A stretch of 17,283 nucleotides of DNA from contig CAIYFF010000161.1 of the NCBI GenBank assembly GCA_903925435.1, positions 1-17,283 of the forward strand. The letters are read 5' to 3'. Below are positions 7,453 through 14,439 of this stretch, in pieces. Made by a program: the position numbers and the translations under genes. The notes under the pieces are model-generated. The model did not search any database. It saw only the letters and a program-made list of their open reading frames with translations, and was not told the DNA's origin. Each line of letters starts with the position of its first letter. Position 1 is the first letter of the stretch. Source of the DNA: an uncultured Planctomycetota bacterium (GTDB lineage Bacteria; Planctomycetota; UBA1135; UBA2386).

Positions 7453-8774
7453 CCACGAAGCCCATCCTTCCGCCGCACATTCTGTCCGCGATCGCGGCAG
7501 GGAGCGCGCAGAACCGCATGGTCGCGGAAGGTCGCGTGAAGGCGATCTCCGGCATCGCGATTCGCGTCGCTGGCCTGCGCGCTGCGATTGGCGACGTGTG
7601 CACGATTCATGCGCAGAACGGGCGCGAACAGATCCCCGCGGAAGTCGTCGGCTTCGACGGCGGTGAAGCAGTGGTGCTCGCGCTCGGCGACCAACACGGC
7701 GTCGCGCCGTGGGATCTCGTGCGCAACGACCATCGCTCGTTGCAGGTGCCCGTTGGTCCCGCGCTGCTCGGCCGCGTGCTCGACGCGCTCGGTCGACCGA
7801 TCGACGGCGGGCCGCCGATCGAAGCGCCGACGCGCTCGATCTCCGGTTCCGCGCCGTCGCCGCTCGAGCGCTCCCCGATCCACGAGCCCATCGCGACCGG
7901 CGTCGCTGCGATCGACGGGTTCATGACGTGCGGCAAGGGCCAGCGCATCGGCATCTTCGCAGGTTCCGGCGTCGGCAAGTCGACGCTGATGGGCACGATC
8001 GCGAAGAGCGACGCCGCGCAGGTCAACGTCATCGCGATGATCGGCGAGCGTGGTCGCGAAGTGGGCGAGTTCCTCACCGAGGCGCTGGGCCGCGAAGGCA
8101 TGGCGAAGTCGGTCGTGATCGCGTGCACCTCGGACCAGGCTCCGATGCTGCGACTCAAGGCGCCGATGGTCGCGGTCACGATCGCAGAAGCGTTCCGCGA
8201 CCAAGGCCTCGACGTGATGTTCTTGATGGACAGCGTCACGCGCTTTGCGATGGCTGCGCGCGAAGTGGGCCTCGCCGCCGGCGAACCGCCGACGCTGCGC
8301 GGCTACCCGCCGTCGTTGTTCGCGAAGATGCCGCAACTCGTCGAGCGCCTCGGCAACGATGGCCGCGGCTCGATCACGGGATTGCTCACCGTCCTCGTCG
8401 ACGGCGACGACATGAACGAGCCGGTGTCCGACGCGTTGCGCGGCTATCTCGACGGCCACATCGTGCTGTCGCGCAAGCTGGCGGAACGCGGGCGTTTTCC
8501 CGCGGTCGACGTGCTCGGTTCGATCAGCCGCCTGATGCCCAAGGTCACGACCAAGGAGCACCAAGCGCGCGCGCGCAAGCTGCGCGAATGGCTCGCGCAC
8601 TACGAGGAGAACAAGGACCTCGTCACGGTGGGGGCCTACAAGAAGGGCGGCGATCCGCTGCTCGACCAGGCGATTGCGCGCCTGCCGCAGATCGAGGAAT
8701 TGCTGTACCACGGCGCCTCGTCGCGCCTGCCTGCGGACACGCAGAAGCGCATGCAGACGATCGCCGGGATCTGA
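7449..8774 (+). CDS. fliI: Flagellum-specific export ATPase FliI
   Basis: FliI is the hexameric ATPase of the flagellar type III export system, related to F1-ATPase beta. The 441-residue product has the N-terminal beta-barrel domain, a Walker A at residues 172-179 (GSGVGKST), the family motif GERGREVGEFL, a Walker B region VMFLMDSVTRFAMA, and the C-terminal ARKLREWLAHYEENKDLVTVGAYKKGGDPLLD helices typical of FliI/YscN. Translation starts at GTG (7449), which lies inside the fliH TGA context in a 4-nt overlap; the resulting N-terminus matches the family length (about 440-457). Nothing suggests loss of activity. Confidence 0.98.
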   Translation: MTTKPILPPHILSAIAAGSAQNRMVAEGRVKAISGIAIRVAGLRAAIGDVCTIHAQNGREQIPAEVVGFDGGEAVVLALGDQHGVAPWDLVRNDHRSLQVPVGPALLGRVLDALGRPIDGGPPIEAPTRSISGSAPSPLERSPIHEPIATGVAAIDGFMTCGKGQRIGIFAGSGVGKSTLMGTIAKSDAAQVNVIAMIGERGREVGEFLTEALGREGMAKSVVIACTSDQAPMLRLKAPMVAVTIAEAFRDQGLDVMFLMDSVTRFAMAAREVGLAAGEPPTLRGYPPSLFAKMPQLVERLGNDGRGSITGLLTVLVDGDDMNEPVSDALRGYLDGHIVLSRKLAERGRFPAVDVLGSISRLMPKVTTKEHQARARKLREWLAHYEENKDLVTVGAYKKGGDPLLDQAIARLPQIEELLYHGASSRLPADTQKRMQTIAGI

Positions 8775-8836
8775 GCGGCTGAGTTCCCTGCAGTTCGGCT
8801 CCACAAGATCCCATGCCATGGCCGATAGACGGGACC

Positions 8837-9277
8837 ATGGGTCGGTTCCGTTTCCGGTTGGCGGGTTTGCTTCGGCTGCGCGAGCAGATGGAGCAGGCTG
8901 CGCGGCGTGAGCTCGCAGGCGCGATGGGCAAGGTCACCGTCGTCGAGCAGCGTCTTGTCTCCGCTACGGAAGGGCTCGCCGACTGCGAACGCGCAGGCTG
9001 CGTCGCGGATGCTGCGGCTCCGCTCGCTCGTGCGCTCGCCAAGGGACTCGCGCGCCATCGTCTGCGATTGCAGAACGAACTGCGCGCAGCACAGGCGCAA
9101 GCGGATCGCGCGCGCGGTGACTGGATCGAGCGGCGCAAGGACCAGCGCGCGCTCGACATGCTGCACGACAAGCAGCGCGAAGCGTGGCTGCAGGAGCAGC
9201 AGCGCCAAGAACAACAAGAACTCGAAGAGCTGTCGCGTGGCCGCATGCAGGCTGCGCGCGCGGAGGAAGCACGATGA
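8837..9277 (+). CDS. fliJ: Flagellar export protein FliJ
   Basis: FliJ is the small coiled-coil stalk of the export ATPase, like the gamma subunit of F1, and also helps deliver substrates to the gate. The 146-residue product begins MGRFRFRLAGLLRLREQ, the usual FliJ opening, and is otherwise almost entirely charged alpha-helix rich in Arg, Gln, Glu and Ala (for example WLQEQQRQEQQELEEL). The ATG at 8837 is preferred over the one at 8813 because FliJ proteins normally start just before the F-R-F-R-L segment. The longer start would add eight residues of no family character. It is identified by this motif and by its place directly after fliI; it would be hard to assign alone. It overlaps the next gene by 4 nt. 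Confidence 0.9.
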   Translation: MGRFRFRLAGLLRLREQMEQAARRELAGAMGKVTVVEQRLVSATEGLADCERAGCVADAAAPLARALAKGLARHRLRLQNELRAAQAQADRARGDWIERRKDQRALDMLHDKQREAWLQEQQRQEQQELEELSRGRMQAARAEEAR

Positions 9278-10362
9278 AGGGGCTGATCGTCAACGGGATC
9301 GCGGGCGTCGGTTTGTTTGCCGGCGCAATGGTGGGCGGACTGATGGCCACGGGCCGTTGGAACCACGAAGGAGTCGCGAACATCCCCGTGCTCAACATGT
9401 TGTTCCCGGCGCCGCCAGCTGTGGATGCCACCGATGGCCACGCAGCGGAGGATCCGCACGCGGCCCCGACCGACGGCGCCCACGAGGCGGGCACGACGAC
9501 GAATGCGCACGATGCTGCGGCAGACGCGCACGGCGCGCCGGTCGACGGCGCAGCGCAGCAAGAGCCGCAAGATCCAAAGCGCCTGCCGTTGCCGACCCCC
9601 GGCAAGTCCGTCTTCCAGAAGGAAGAGAAGAAGGGCGGCGGTGGCCACGGCGAAGCAGCGGAATCGCACGGCGCCGAAGGCGGCAAGGACGCGCACGGCG
9701 CGGATGCTGGCCACAAGGCGGATGCGGCGCACGCGCCTGCGCCTGCTGGCGAGACCGCGCACGGCTCTGCGCCGGAGCGTGACTTCTCGCACTTGCAGAA
9801 GCAGTTGAAGCAAGAGCCTGGCGTTCGCTACGAGCCGGGCGCGTTGTTCCGTTTTGAAGGACTGCCTTCCGGCGTGACGCCAGACCAACTCAACGCCGCG
9901 TGGAAGCGCGTGCAGGACGGCCTCGTGGAACTGGAGCGGCAGAAGAAGGCGCTCGAGATCCAGGACAAGGAGCTACGCGAGTTCAGCGAAGACGTCGCGC
10001 GTCGGCAGACCGAGGTCGGCAAGCAACGCGCCGAGGTCGAAGCGATGCATCGCCGTCTCGACGAGCGCATCGAGCAGTTCCAGGACCAGATCAAGTTGAT
10101 CCGCAACGACGAGGTCGCGGGGCTGAAGCGCAACGCGCAACACCTCGCCACCTTCGAGCCCAAGAAGGCCGTCGAGATCATCACGGACCAGTGGAAGACC
10201 GACGCAGGTCAGGTCGAGGTGCTCAAGCTGCTCGAGTTCATGAGCAAGGACGACATCGACGAGATCTACGCCGAGATGCCGACCGCGCTCGTGCGCGACG
10301 TGATGCAGAAGCGGCTCAAAGTGACCAAAGAGCCCGCGCCAGCGGCCAATCCCAAGAAGTGA
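9274..10362 (+). CDS. MotE/YlxF-family flagellar protein with His/Ala/Asp-rich linker
   Basis: This 362-residue protein occupies the slot after fliJ where MotE (YlxF) proteins are found. A membrane segment lies at about residues 3-25 (IVNGIAGVGLFAGAMVGGLM). A low-complexity stretch follows at about residues 45-180 with 12 histidines in Ala/Asp/Gly-rich context, including repeated DAHGA-like units and a lysine/glycine patch. Next comes a coiled coil (about 215-290). It ends in a MgtE-N-like domain: ATFEPKKAVEIITDQW, then VLKLLEFMSKDDIDEIYAEMP. Family members are thought to sit in the periplasm near the motor; MotE of Sinorhizobium was reported as a chaperone for MotC. A strong ribosome binding site GGAGGAA (9262-9268) lies 5 nt before the ATG, which overlaps the fliJ stop. 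The long linker is unusual and is discussed separately. Confidence 0.82.
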   Translation: MKGLIVNGIAGVGLFAGAMVGGLMATGRWNHEGVANIPVLNMLFPAPPAVDATDGHAAEDPHAAPTDGAHEAGTTTNAHDAAADAHGAPVDGAAQQEPQDPKRLPLPTPGKSVFQKEEKKGGGGHGEAAESHGAEGGKDAHGADAGHKADAAHAPAPAGETAHGSAPERDFSHLQKQLKQEPGVRYEPGALFRFEGLPSGVTPDQLNAAWKRVQDGLVELERQKKALEIQDKELREFSEDVARRQTEVGKQRAEVEAMHRRLDERIEQFQDQIKLIRNDEVAGLKRNAQHLATFEPKKAVEIITDQWKTDAGQVEVLKLLEFMSKDDIDEIYAEMPTALVRDVMQKRLKVTKEPAPAANPKK

Positions 10363-10434
10363 ACTTTTTCTCGACACCCGAGTCTCGCCGCGTCGATAGA
10401 CGACGGAACCACCGGTGCGAGGGAGCGATCCACA

Positions 10435-10953
10435 GTGTCTGACGACAAGAAGAAAGAAGCAGACGGCAAGGCCGAAGACGGCAAGAAGAAGAAGGGCCTG
10501 CCCGCCGTCGTGATGGTCGCAGTCGGAGCCGCGATCGGCGGCGCCGGCGTCGTGTTCTTGGTTCCGCCGAAGACCGTCGAGGTGCAAGCGCCCGTGGTCG
10601 TGCTCGTCGATGAGCAAGTGGAGCACCCAGACAAGATGGAGTTCCGCTTCAACCCGCGCGCCGAGGCTGGCAAGGCCTACGCGAACATCAGCTTCACGTT
10701 CGAGTACTCGGTGCGCGAGGACAAGAAGGACGCTGCGTTCGAAGCGATCAAGCACGGCTGGGGCCGCGCGCGCTCCAACGTGATCGAGTTGCTATGCGGC
10801 ATGACTGCGAAAGAACTGCAGTCGCCGAGCGGCAAGCGCATTCTCGCCAAGTCGTTGATCGAGACGCTGGACACGACGCTGTTCCCTGAAGACGGGCACG
10901 ACAAGGTCGCGACGGTGAACTTGATCAACTGGGGCGACTACATGTTCCAGTGA
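10435..10953 (+). CDS. fliL: Flagellar basal body-associated protein FliL
   Basis: FliL is a single-pass inner-membrane protein whose periplasmic ring surrounds and supports the stator units. The 172-residue product has a very lysine-rich cytoplasmic N-terminus (residues 4-20), one membrane helix at about 22-43 (LPAVVMVAVGAAIGGAGVVFLV), and a periplasmic domain with the family pattern: VIELLCGMTAKELQSPSGKRILAKSLIETL and a C-terminus ending in glutamine after an aromatic/hydrophobic strand (WGDYMFQ). The start is GTG at 10435, with GAGGGAG at 10419-10425 as ribosome binding site. It follows a 72-nt gap, the largest in the operon after fliJ, where other bacteria carry hook genes. Confidence 0.93.
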   Translation: MSDDKKKEADGKAEDGKKKKGLPAVVMVAVGAAIGGAGVVFLVPPKTVEVQAPVVVLVDEQVEHPDKMEFRFNPRAEAGKAYANISFTFEYSVREDKKDAAFEAIKHGWGRARSNVIELLCGMTAKELQSPSGKRILAKSLIETLDTTLFPEDGHDKVATVNLINWGDYMFQ

Positions 10954-10972
10954 CCTGGGACTGGTGAACTAA

Positions 10973-11953
10973 GTGAACGACATCCTCAGCAACGAAGAGA
11001 TCGACACGCTGCTCGACATGTTCCGCAAGGGAACCGTCGAGGACGAGGTCCGATCCGCCGCGCCGGCGCTGGAGGCGCCCGCGGACGATCGTTGCCGTGA
11101 GGTCGATCTGCTGAAGCCCAACCGGCTCGCGCGCGAGCAAGTGCGCGGCATCGAGCGCTACTTCGAGAGCGCCGCCAAGCTGTTGTCCGCGACGATCTCC
11201 GACAAGTTGCGCATCGATGCGCGCTGCGATTGCGTCGCGGTCGAGCAGCAGCGCTTCTCGACTTGGTTGGAGCAACTGCCTGGCCCCGTCGCGATGTATG
11301 TCGTCAAGATGGAGCCGTTCAAGGCGCCCGTGCTGCTGTCCGCGAGCACGAGCCTGCTCTACGGCGCCGTCGATCGCATCCTCGGCGGCTCTGGCCGAGT
11401 CTCGCGCGTGCCGAAGGACTTCACGCAGGCGGAGTACACCGTCGCCGATGCGTTGATGGGCCCGTGCCTCGACCGCCTCGTCGAGAGCCTCGACGAGGTC
11501 GTGAAGCTCAAGTGGTCCGTCGAGAATCGCTTTTGCAACCCGTCGATGGCGCAGGTGCTGCCGTCGCAGGACGTGGTGCTGTCGGTCTACTTCCAAGTCT
11601 CCGGCGAGTTCCTCATCGGTGACCTGCGCTTGATGATCCCGTTCCAGGCGATCGAGCCGCACTTGGAGAAGTTCGCCAAGGACAGCGTCACGCGCATGGA
11701 GCCGGGCGCCATGAAGGACAAGGTCGCAAAGACCCTCAAATCCGTGCCGCTCGACCTCACCGTGGAACTGGGCTCTGCGCGCATCACCTTGCGCCAGCTG
11801 CTCGATCTCCAACGCGGCGACGTGATCCCGCTCGATACTCGGTTTGGCAGTCCGGCGGTCGTGCCGGTGATGGGCAAACCCAAGTTCCTCGGCCAAGTTG
11901 GCCGGATCGGCAACAGGTTGGCGGTCCAGGTTGCCGATGTCATGGACGAGTAG
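10973..11953 (+). CDS. fliM: Flagellar motor switch protein FliM
   Basis: FliM is the C-ring component that binds phosphorylated CheY and changes rotation direction. The 326-residue product opens with the conserved MNDILSNEEIDTLLDMF segment, the equivalent of the LSQxEIDxLL CheY-binding peptide. The middle CheC-like domain includes KPNRLAREQVRGIERYFE and the VDRILGGSGR loop that contacts FliG. A C-terminal SpoA domain (about residues 245-326) contains VPLDLTVELGSARITLRQLLDLQRGDVIPLD and pairs with FliN. The GTG at 10973 is the start because it places the conserved peptide at the very N-terminus. Conservation of the CheY-binding peptide suggests chemotactic switching, though no che gene lies in the window. 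Confidence 0.97.
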   Translation: MNDILSNEEIDTLLDMFRKGTVEDEVRSAAPALEAPADDRCREVDLLKPNRLAREQVRGIERYFESAAKLLSATISDKLRIDARCDCVAVEQQRFSTWLEQLPGPVAMYVVKMEPFKAPVLLSASTSLLYGAVDRILGGSGRVSRVPKDFTQAEYTVADALMGPCLDRLVESLDEVVKLKWSVENRFCNPSMAQVLPSQDVVLSVYFQVSGEFLIGDLRLMIPFQAIEPHLEKFAKDSVTRMEPGAMKDKVAKTLKSVPLDLTVELGSARITLRQLLDLQRGDVIPLDTRFGSPAVVPVMGKPKFLGQVGRIGNRLAVQVADVMDE

Positions 11954-11956
11954 AGC

Positions 11957-12352
11957 ATGACCGAAACGACGACCAACCCTGTGGATGCGTGGAGCGCAGC
12001 GAGCGAATTGGCGCGCGCGTCGGCCGAAGCGGTCGCCGCTGCGGTGCAGCCCGTCGCGTTCGGCCAACTCGGCCCGGGCGTGAAGGGTGACACCCGCAAT
12101 CTCGACCTGCTGCTCGACGTCGAGATCCCGATCTCGGTCGAAGTGGGCCGCGCGAAGATGAGCCTCGAAGAGGTTCTGAAGCTCGTGCCTGGCAGCGTCG
12201 TCGCGCTCGACAAGAAGGCTGAGGAGCCCGTCGACCTGCGCGTGAATGGCAAGCTCGTCGCGCGCGGCGAAGTCGTGCTCGTCGACGACACCTACGGCCT
12301 GCGCATCACGCAGATCGTCGACACAGCTGGTCGCATCGAAAGCCTGCGCTGA
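11957..12352 (+). CDS. fliN: Flagellar motor switch protein FliN
   Basis: FliN forms the lower part of the C-ring with FliM and is a docking site for FliH. The 131-residue product has an Ala-rich, variable N-terminus (residues 1-45) and then a complete SpoA domain: NLDLLLDVEIPISVEVGRAKMSLEEVLKLVPGSVVALDKKAEEPVDLRVNGKLVARGEVVLVDDTYGLRITQIV. This is close to the textbook FliN pattern, including the VNGKLVARGEVV strand pair. It starts 3 nt after the fliM stop and is the last flagellar gene in the window. It is not the longer FliY type, which carries a CheC phosphatase region. Confidence 0.97.
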   Translation: MTETTTNPVDAWSAASELARASAEAVAAAVQPVAFGQLGPGVKGDTRNLDLLLDVEIPISVEVGRAKMSLEEVLKLVPGSVVALDKKAEEPVDLRVNGKLVARGEVVLVDDTYGLRITQIVDTAGRIESLR

Positions 12353-12358
12353 GGGTCT

Positions 12359-12372
12359 GCGGCGGTTGCCGC
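12359..12372 (+). terminator. Hairpin after fliN
   Basis: GCGGC (12359-12363) and GCCGC (12368-12372) form a 5-bp GC-only stem with a GGTT loop, starting 6 nt after the fliN stop. No U-tract follows. It may end or shape the 3' end of the flagellar transcript, but a Rho-dependent end or readthrough is equally possible. Confidence 0.3.
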
Positions 12373-12438
12373 GTGAATCCTCGGTCGGCATTGCTTCCGC
12401 GCCTTGCATCGCATCCTGTCGCGCCGTTGCTGCGTGCG

Positions 12439-12456
12439 GCATGCTGCGCAGCATGC
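12439..12456. promoter_or_regulatory. Perfect 18-bp palindrome over the lipoprotein start codons
   Basis: Two 9-bp arms (GCATGCTGC and GCAGCATGC) meet with no spacer, and each arm contains one of the two candidate ATG start codons of the following gene (12441 and 12453). As DNA it could be an operator for a dimeric regulator. As RNA the arms could pair and hide both starts. Neither role is shown by the sequence alone. Confidence 0.3.
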
Positions 12457-13154
12457 ATGCGTTGACTCGCTGTCTCTCCTTGCTCGCTGCCGCCGCGCTC
12501 GCTGCTTCGTGCGGCTTGTTTCGCTCCGCTCCCGCAGAGCGCGACTACACGCTCGTCTATCTCAAGACCGGGCCGGCGGTGGGGTTGTCGAAGGACGAGC
12601 AAGCGCAGGTGTTTGCGGGGCACTTCGCGAACATGAATCGCCTTGCGCGAGAAGGGCACCTCGTCGTGGCTGGCCCGTTCGGCAAGCAGCGGAGCGACAC
12701 GGCGCTGCGAGGCGTCTTCGTGCTGGCGACCGGCGACGCTGCGCGCGCGAAGGAGTTGGCGGAGAGCGACCCCGGCGTGAAGTCGGGCGTGTTCGCTCTG
12801 GAGTATCACTCGCTGCGCACCGCGGCGCCGCTCGCGCAGTTCTTGGCGGCTGAGCTGGCGCGCGAGGACGCGGACAAGGCGGCGGGCAAGACGCCGAAGC
12901 CTTCGGACAACATCCGCGGCTACGCGCTGCTGATCGCCGACGACTACGCGAAGATGGCGGAGGCGCTGGATGGCCGCCGCGAGGCGTTGCTCGTAGGTGC
13001 GATGGACGAGCGCGCAGGCTTTGCCATCGTCAATTGCATCGATCGCACGGCGGCAGAGGAAGCGTTCGCGCGGCTGCGGGAGCAGCTCGGCACGCACCGC
13101 TTCGAAGAGTGGTTTGCGAGCAAGGGGCTCGTCCAGTTGCCGACGATGGAGTGA
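12441..13154 (+). CDS. Predicted lipoprotein with two tandem YCII-like (DABB) units
   Basis: This 237-residue protein has a lipoprotein signal peptide: a basic start, a hydrophobic Leu/Ala run, and the lipobox LAASC with the cysteine at residue 24. The first unit resembles the YCII-related dimeric alpha-beta barrel: YTLVYLKTGP, then AGHFANMNRLAREGHLVVAGPFG with the family's histidine and GPF segment, then GVFVLATGDAARAKELAESDP and a closing strand. A second unit (about residues 155-237) repeats the pattern more loosely: RGYALLIADD, ALLVGAMDERAGFAIVNCIDRTAAEEAF. It lacks the histidine. YCII proteins are poorly characterised; in some the His/Asp pair is thought catalytic. The ATG at 12441 or 12453 would both work; no Shine-Dalgarno is seen for either. 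Its relation to the flagellar operon upstream is unknown. Confidence 0.72.
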   Translation: MLRSMHALTRCLSLLAAAALAASCGLFRSAPAERDYTLVYLKTGPAVGLSKDEQAQVFAGHFANMNRLAREGHLVVAGPFGKQRSDTALRGVFVLATGDAARAKELAESDPGVKSGVFALEYHSLRTAAPLAQFLAAELAREDADKAAGKTPKPSDNIRGYALLIADDYAKMAEALDGRREALLVGAMDERAGFAIVNCIDRTAAEEAFARLREQLGTHRFEEWFASKGLVQLPTME

Positions 13155-13183
13155 TCGCGTTGCGGCGCAGCGAAGCGCTCATG

Positions 13184-13206
13184 CGATCGCCGCGCGGCGG
13201 CGATCG
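13184..13206. terminator. Strong hairpin after the YCII-like lipoprotein gene
   Basis: A perfect 10-bp inverted repeat (CGATCGCCGC at 13184-13193, GCGGCGATCG at 13197-13206) with a 3-nt loop lies 29 nt past the stop codon. It has no U-tract. Its position between two genes that look unrelated suggests a terminator or 3'-end stabiliser. Confidence 0.4.
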
Positions 13207-13215
13207 ATGATCGTG

Positions 13216-13234
13216 GGCTGCGCAATGGCTGCGC
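13216..13234. repeat. Direct repeat upstream of the secreted protein gene
   Basis: Two copies of GGCTGCGC (13216-13223 and 13227-13234) are separated by AAT, giving an 11-bp period, about one helical turn. The pair lies about 35 nt before the ATG of the secreted protein, where an operator could sit. Chance occurrence in GC-rich DNA is quite possible. Confidence 0.25.
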
Positions 13235-13268
13235 GTGGCTATCGTGTGTCGCTCGACAACGACCGCCC

Positions 13269-14360
13269 ATGAGCCGAATCCTCCGCATCGCCGCCGCCGT
13301 TCTCTCGTTCGCCACAGCAGCCAGCGCCCAGCTGATCCTGCGCGACGACTTCAACTACATCGGTCCGCTGACCATGAACGGCTGGATTGCGCACAGCTCG
13401 GGCGGGCAGAAGCAGATCTGGTCGCAGGGTGAGTTCGCGCGGCTCGACCAAGGCACGGGCGCGGGCGAGGACATCAATCGCTCGTGGGCGCCGTATCCGC
13501 TGACGCAGACCCTCTGGTGCGGCTTCCGCATGAAGGTGCCGGCGGGCGGCGCGGTGACGACGACGAACGGCGTCTACTTCATTCACTTCAAGGACGCGAC
13601 CTCTGGCTTCCGCGCACGCACGGGCATCCGAGCGCCGGGCGCGGGCGGCAACTTCCGTCTCGCGGTCAACGCCGACGGCACCAACCTGTCGCTGGGCGCG
13701 AATTGGCCGCAGGACTTGATGTTCGACACGGACTACTTCGTCGTCGTGAACTGGAACCCGACCACGGGCCAGTCGCAGATGTGGGTCAATCCGACGTCGC
13801 CATCGTCGCCGTCCGTCTCGCACACGGGCACGTTGGTGAACAGCTTCATGGTCGGCTTGGCCCTGCGCCAATCGACCGAATACACGGGCTTCATCCACGT
13901 CGACAACCTGTTCGTCGGGCTGTCGTTCGCGGACGTCGTCGGTCCCGGCGCGAGCTACCAGACGTTTGGCGCGGGCTGCGCCAACTCGGTTGGCGTCGCG
14001 AGCAACACGGCGGACTCGCTGCCGCGCCTCGGCTACACGACGACCGTGACGGTCGGCAACGTGACCAATCCCGCGGTTGCGCTGCTGCTGTTCGGGACGA
14101 GCAACGTGTTCTCGTCGACGTTTGGCCCGCTGCCGCTCGACCTTTCGCCATTCGGCGCGCCGGGCTGCTTTGGCCGCGTCAGCGATGACGCGCTGCAGAT
14201 GTTCAACATCGGCTTCAACGGCGTGCAGTTCCCGCTCGCGATCCCCAACGACCTCGCGTTCTTCGGTCTCACGCTGCACACGCAGGCGATCGTGTTCGAG
14301 AACGTGAACGCGCTGGGCCTCGCGTTCTCGGACGCCGCGACGATGGTGATCGGCGGCTGA
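13269..14360 (+). CDS. Secreted two-domain protein (LamG/concanavalin-like plus planctomycete-type C-terminal domain)
   Basis: The 363-residue product has a Sec signal peptide with likely cleavage after A20 (TAASA-Q). The first half (about residues 22-225) is beta-rich, beginning LILRDDFNYIGPLTMNGWIAHS. It has the look of a concanavalin/LamG-like jelly roll (IHFKDATSGFRARTGI, YFVVVNWNPTTGQSQMWVNP, FIHVDNLFVGL). The C-terminal domain (about 231-363) starts TFGAGCANSVGV and contains LLFGTSN, PLDLSPFGAPGCFG and IPNDLAFFGLTLHTQAIVFE. C237 and C300 could form a disulfide. I recall such C-terminal domains in many secreted planctomycete proteins, but could not confirm this by search. The role is unknown; extracellular carbohydrate or surface binding is a guess. 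No Shine-Dalgarno is seen before the ATG. Confidence 0.75.
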   Translation: MSRILRIAAAVLSFATAASAQLILRDDFNYIGPLTMNGWIAHSSGGQKQIWSQGEFARLDQGTGAGEDINRSWAPYPLTQTLWCGFRMKVPAGGAVTTTNGVYFIHFKDATSGFRARTGIRAPGAGGNFRLAVNADGTNLSLGANWPQDLMFDTDYFVVVNWNPTTGQSQMWVNPTSPSSPSVSHTGTLVNSFMVGLALRQSTEYTGFIHVDNLFVGLSFADVVGPGASYQTFGAGCANSVGVASNTADSLPRLGYTTTVTVGNVTNPAVALLLFGTSNVFSSTFGPLPLDLSPFGAPGCFGRVSDDALQMFNIGFNGVQFPLAIPNDLAFFGLTLHTQAIVFENVNALGLAFSDAATMVIGG

Positions 14361-14362
14361 GG

Positions 14363-14423
14363 CGCTGCGCAATCGCGCAGCGGGGGGACTCAGGCGGCGG
14401 ACGCGCTATGCGTCCTGGCCGCC
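14363..14423. terminator. Double hairpin in the convergent intergenic gap
   Basis: Two strong inverted repeats fill the 79-nt gap between converging genes. The first has 8-bp arms CGCTGCGC (14363-14370) and GCGCAGCG (14375-14382) with a 4-nt loop. The second has GGACGC (14399-14404) and GCGTCC (14410-14415), extended after a 2-nt bulge by GGCGGC (14393-14398) with GCCGCC (14418-14423). Together they most likely act as a bidirectional terminator, although neither has a clear U-tract. Confidence 0.5.
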
Positions 14424-14439
14424 GAGTCGAAGACGGCCG

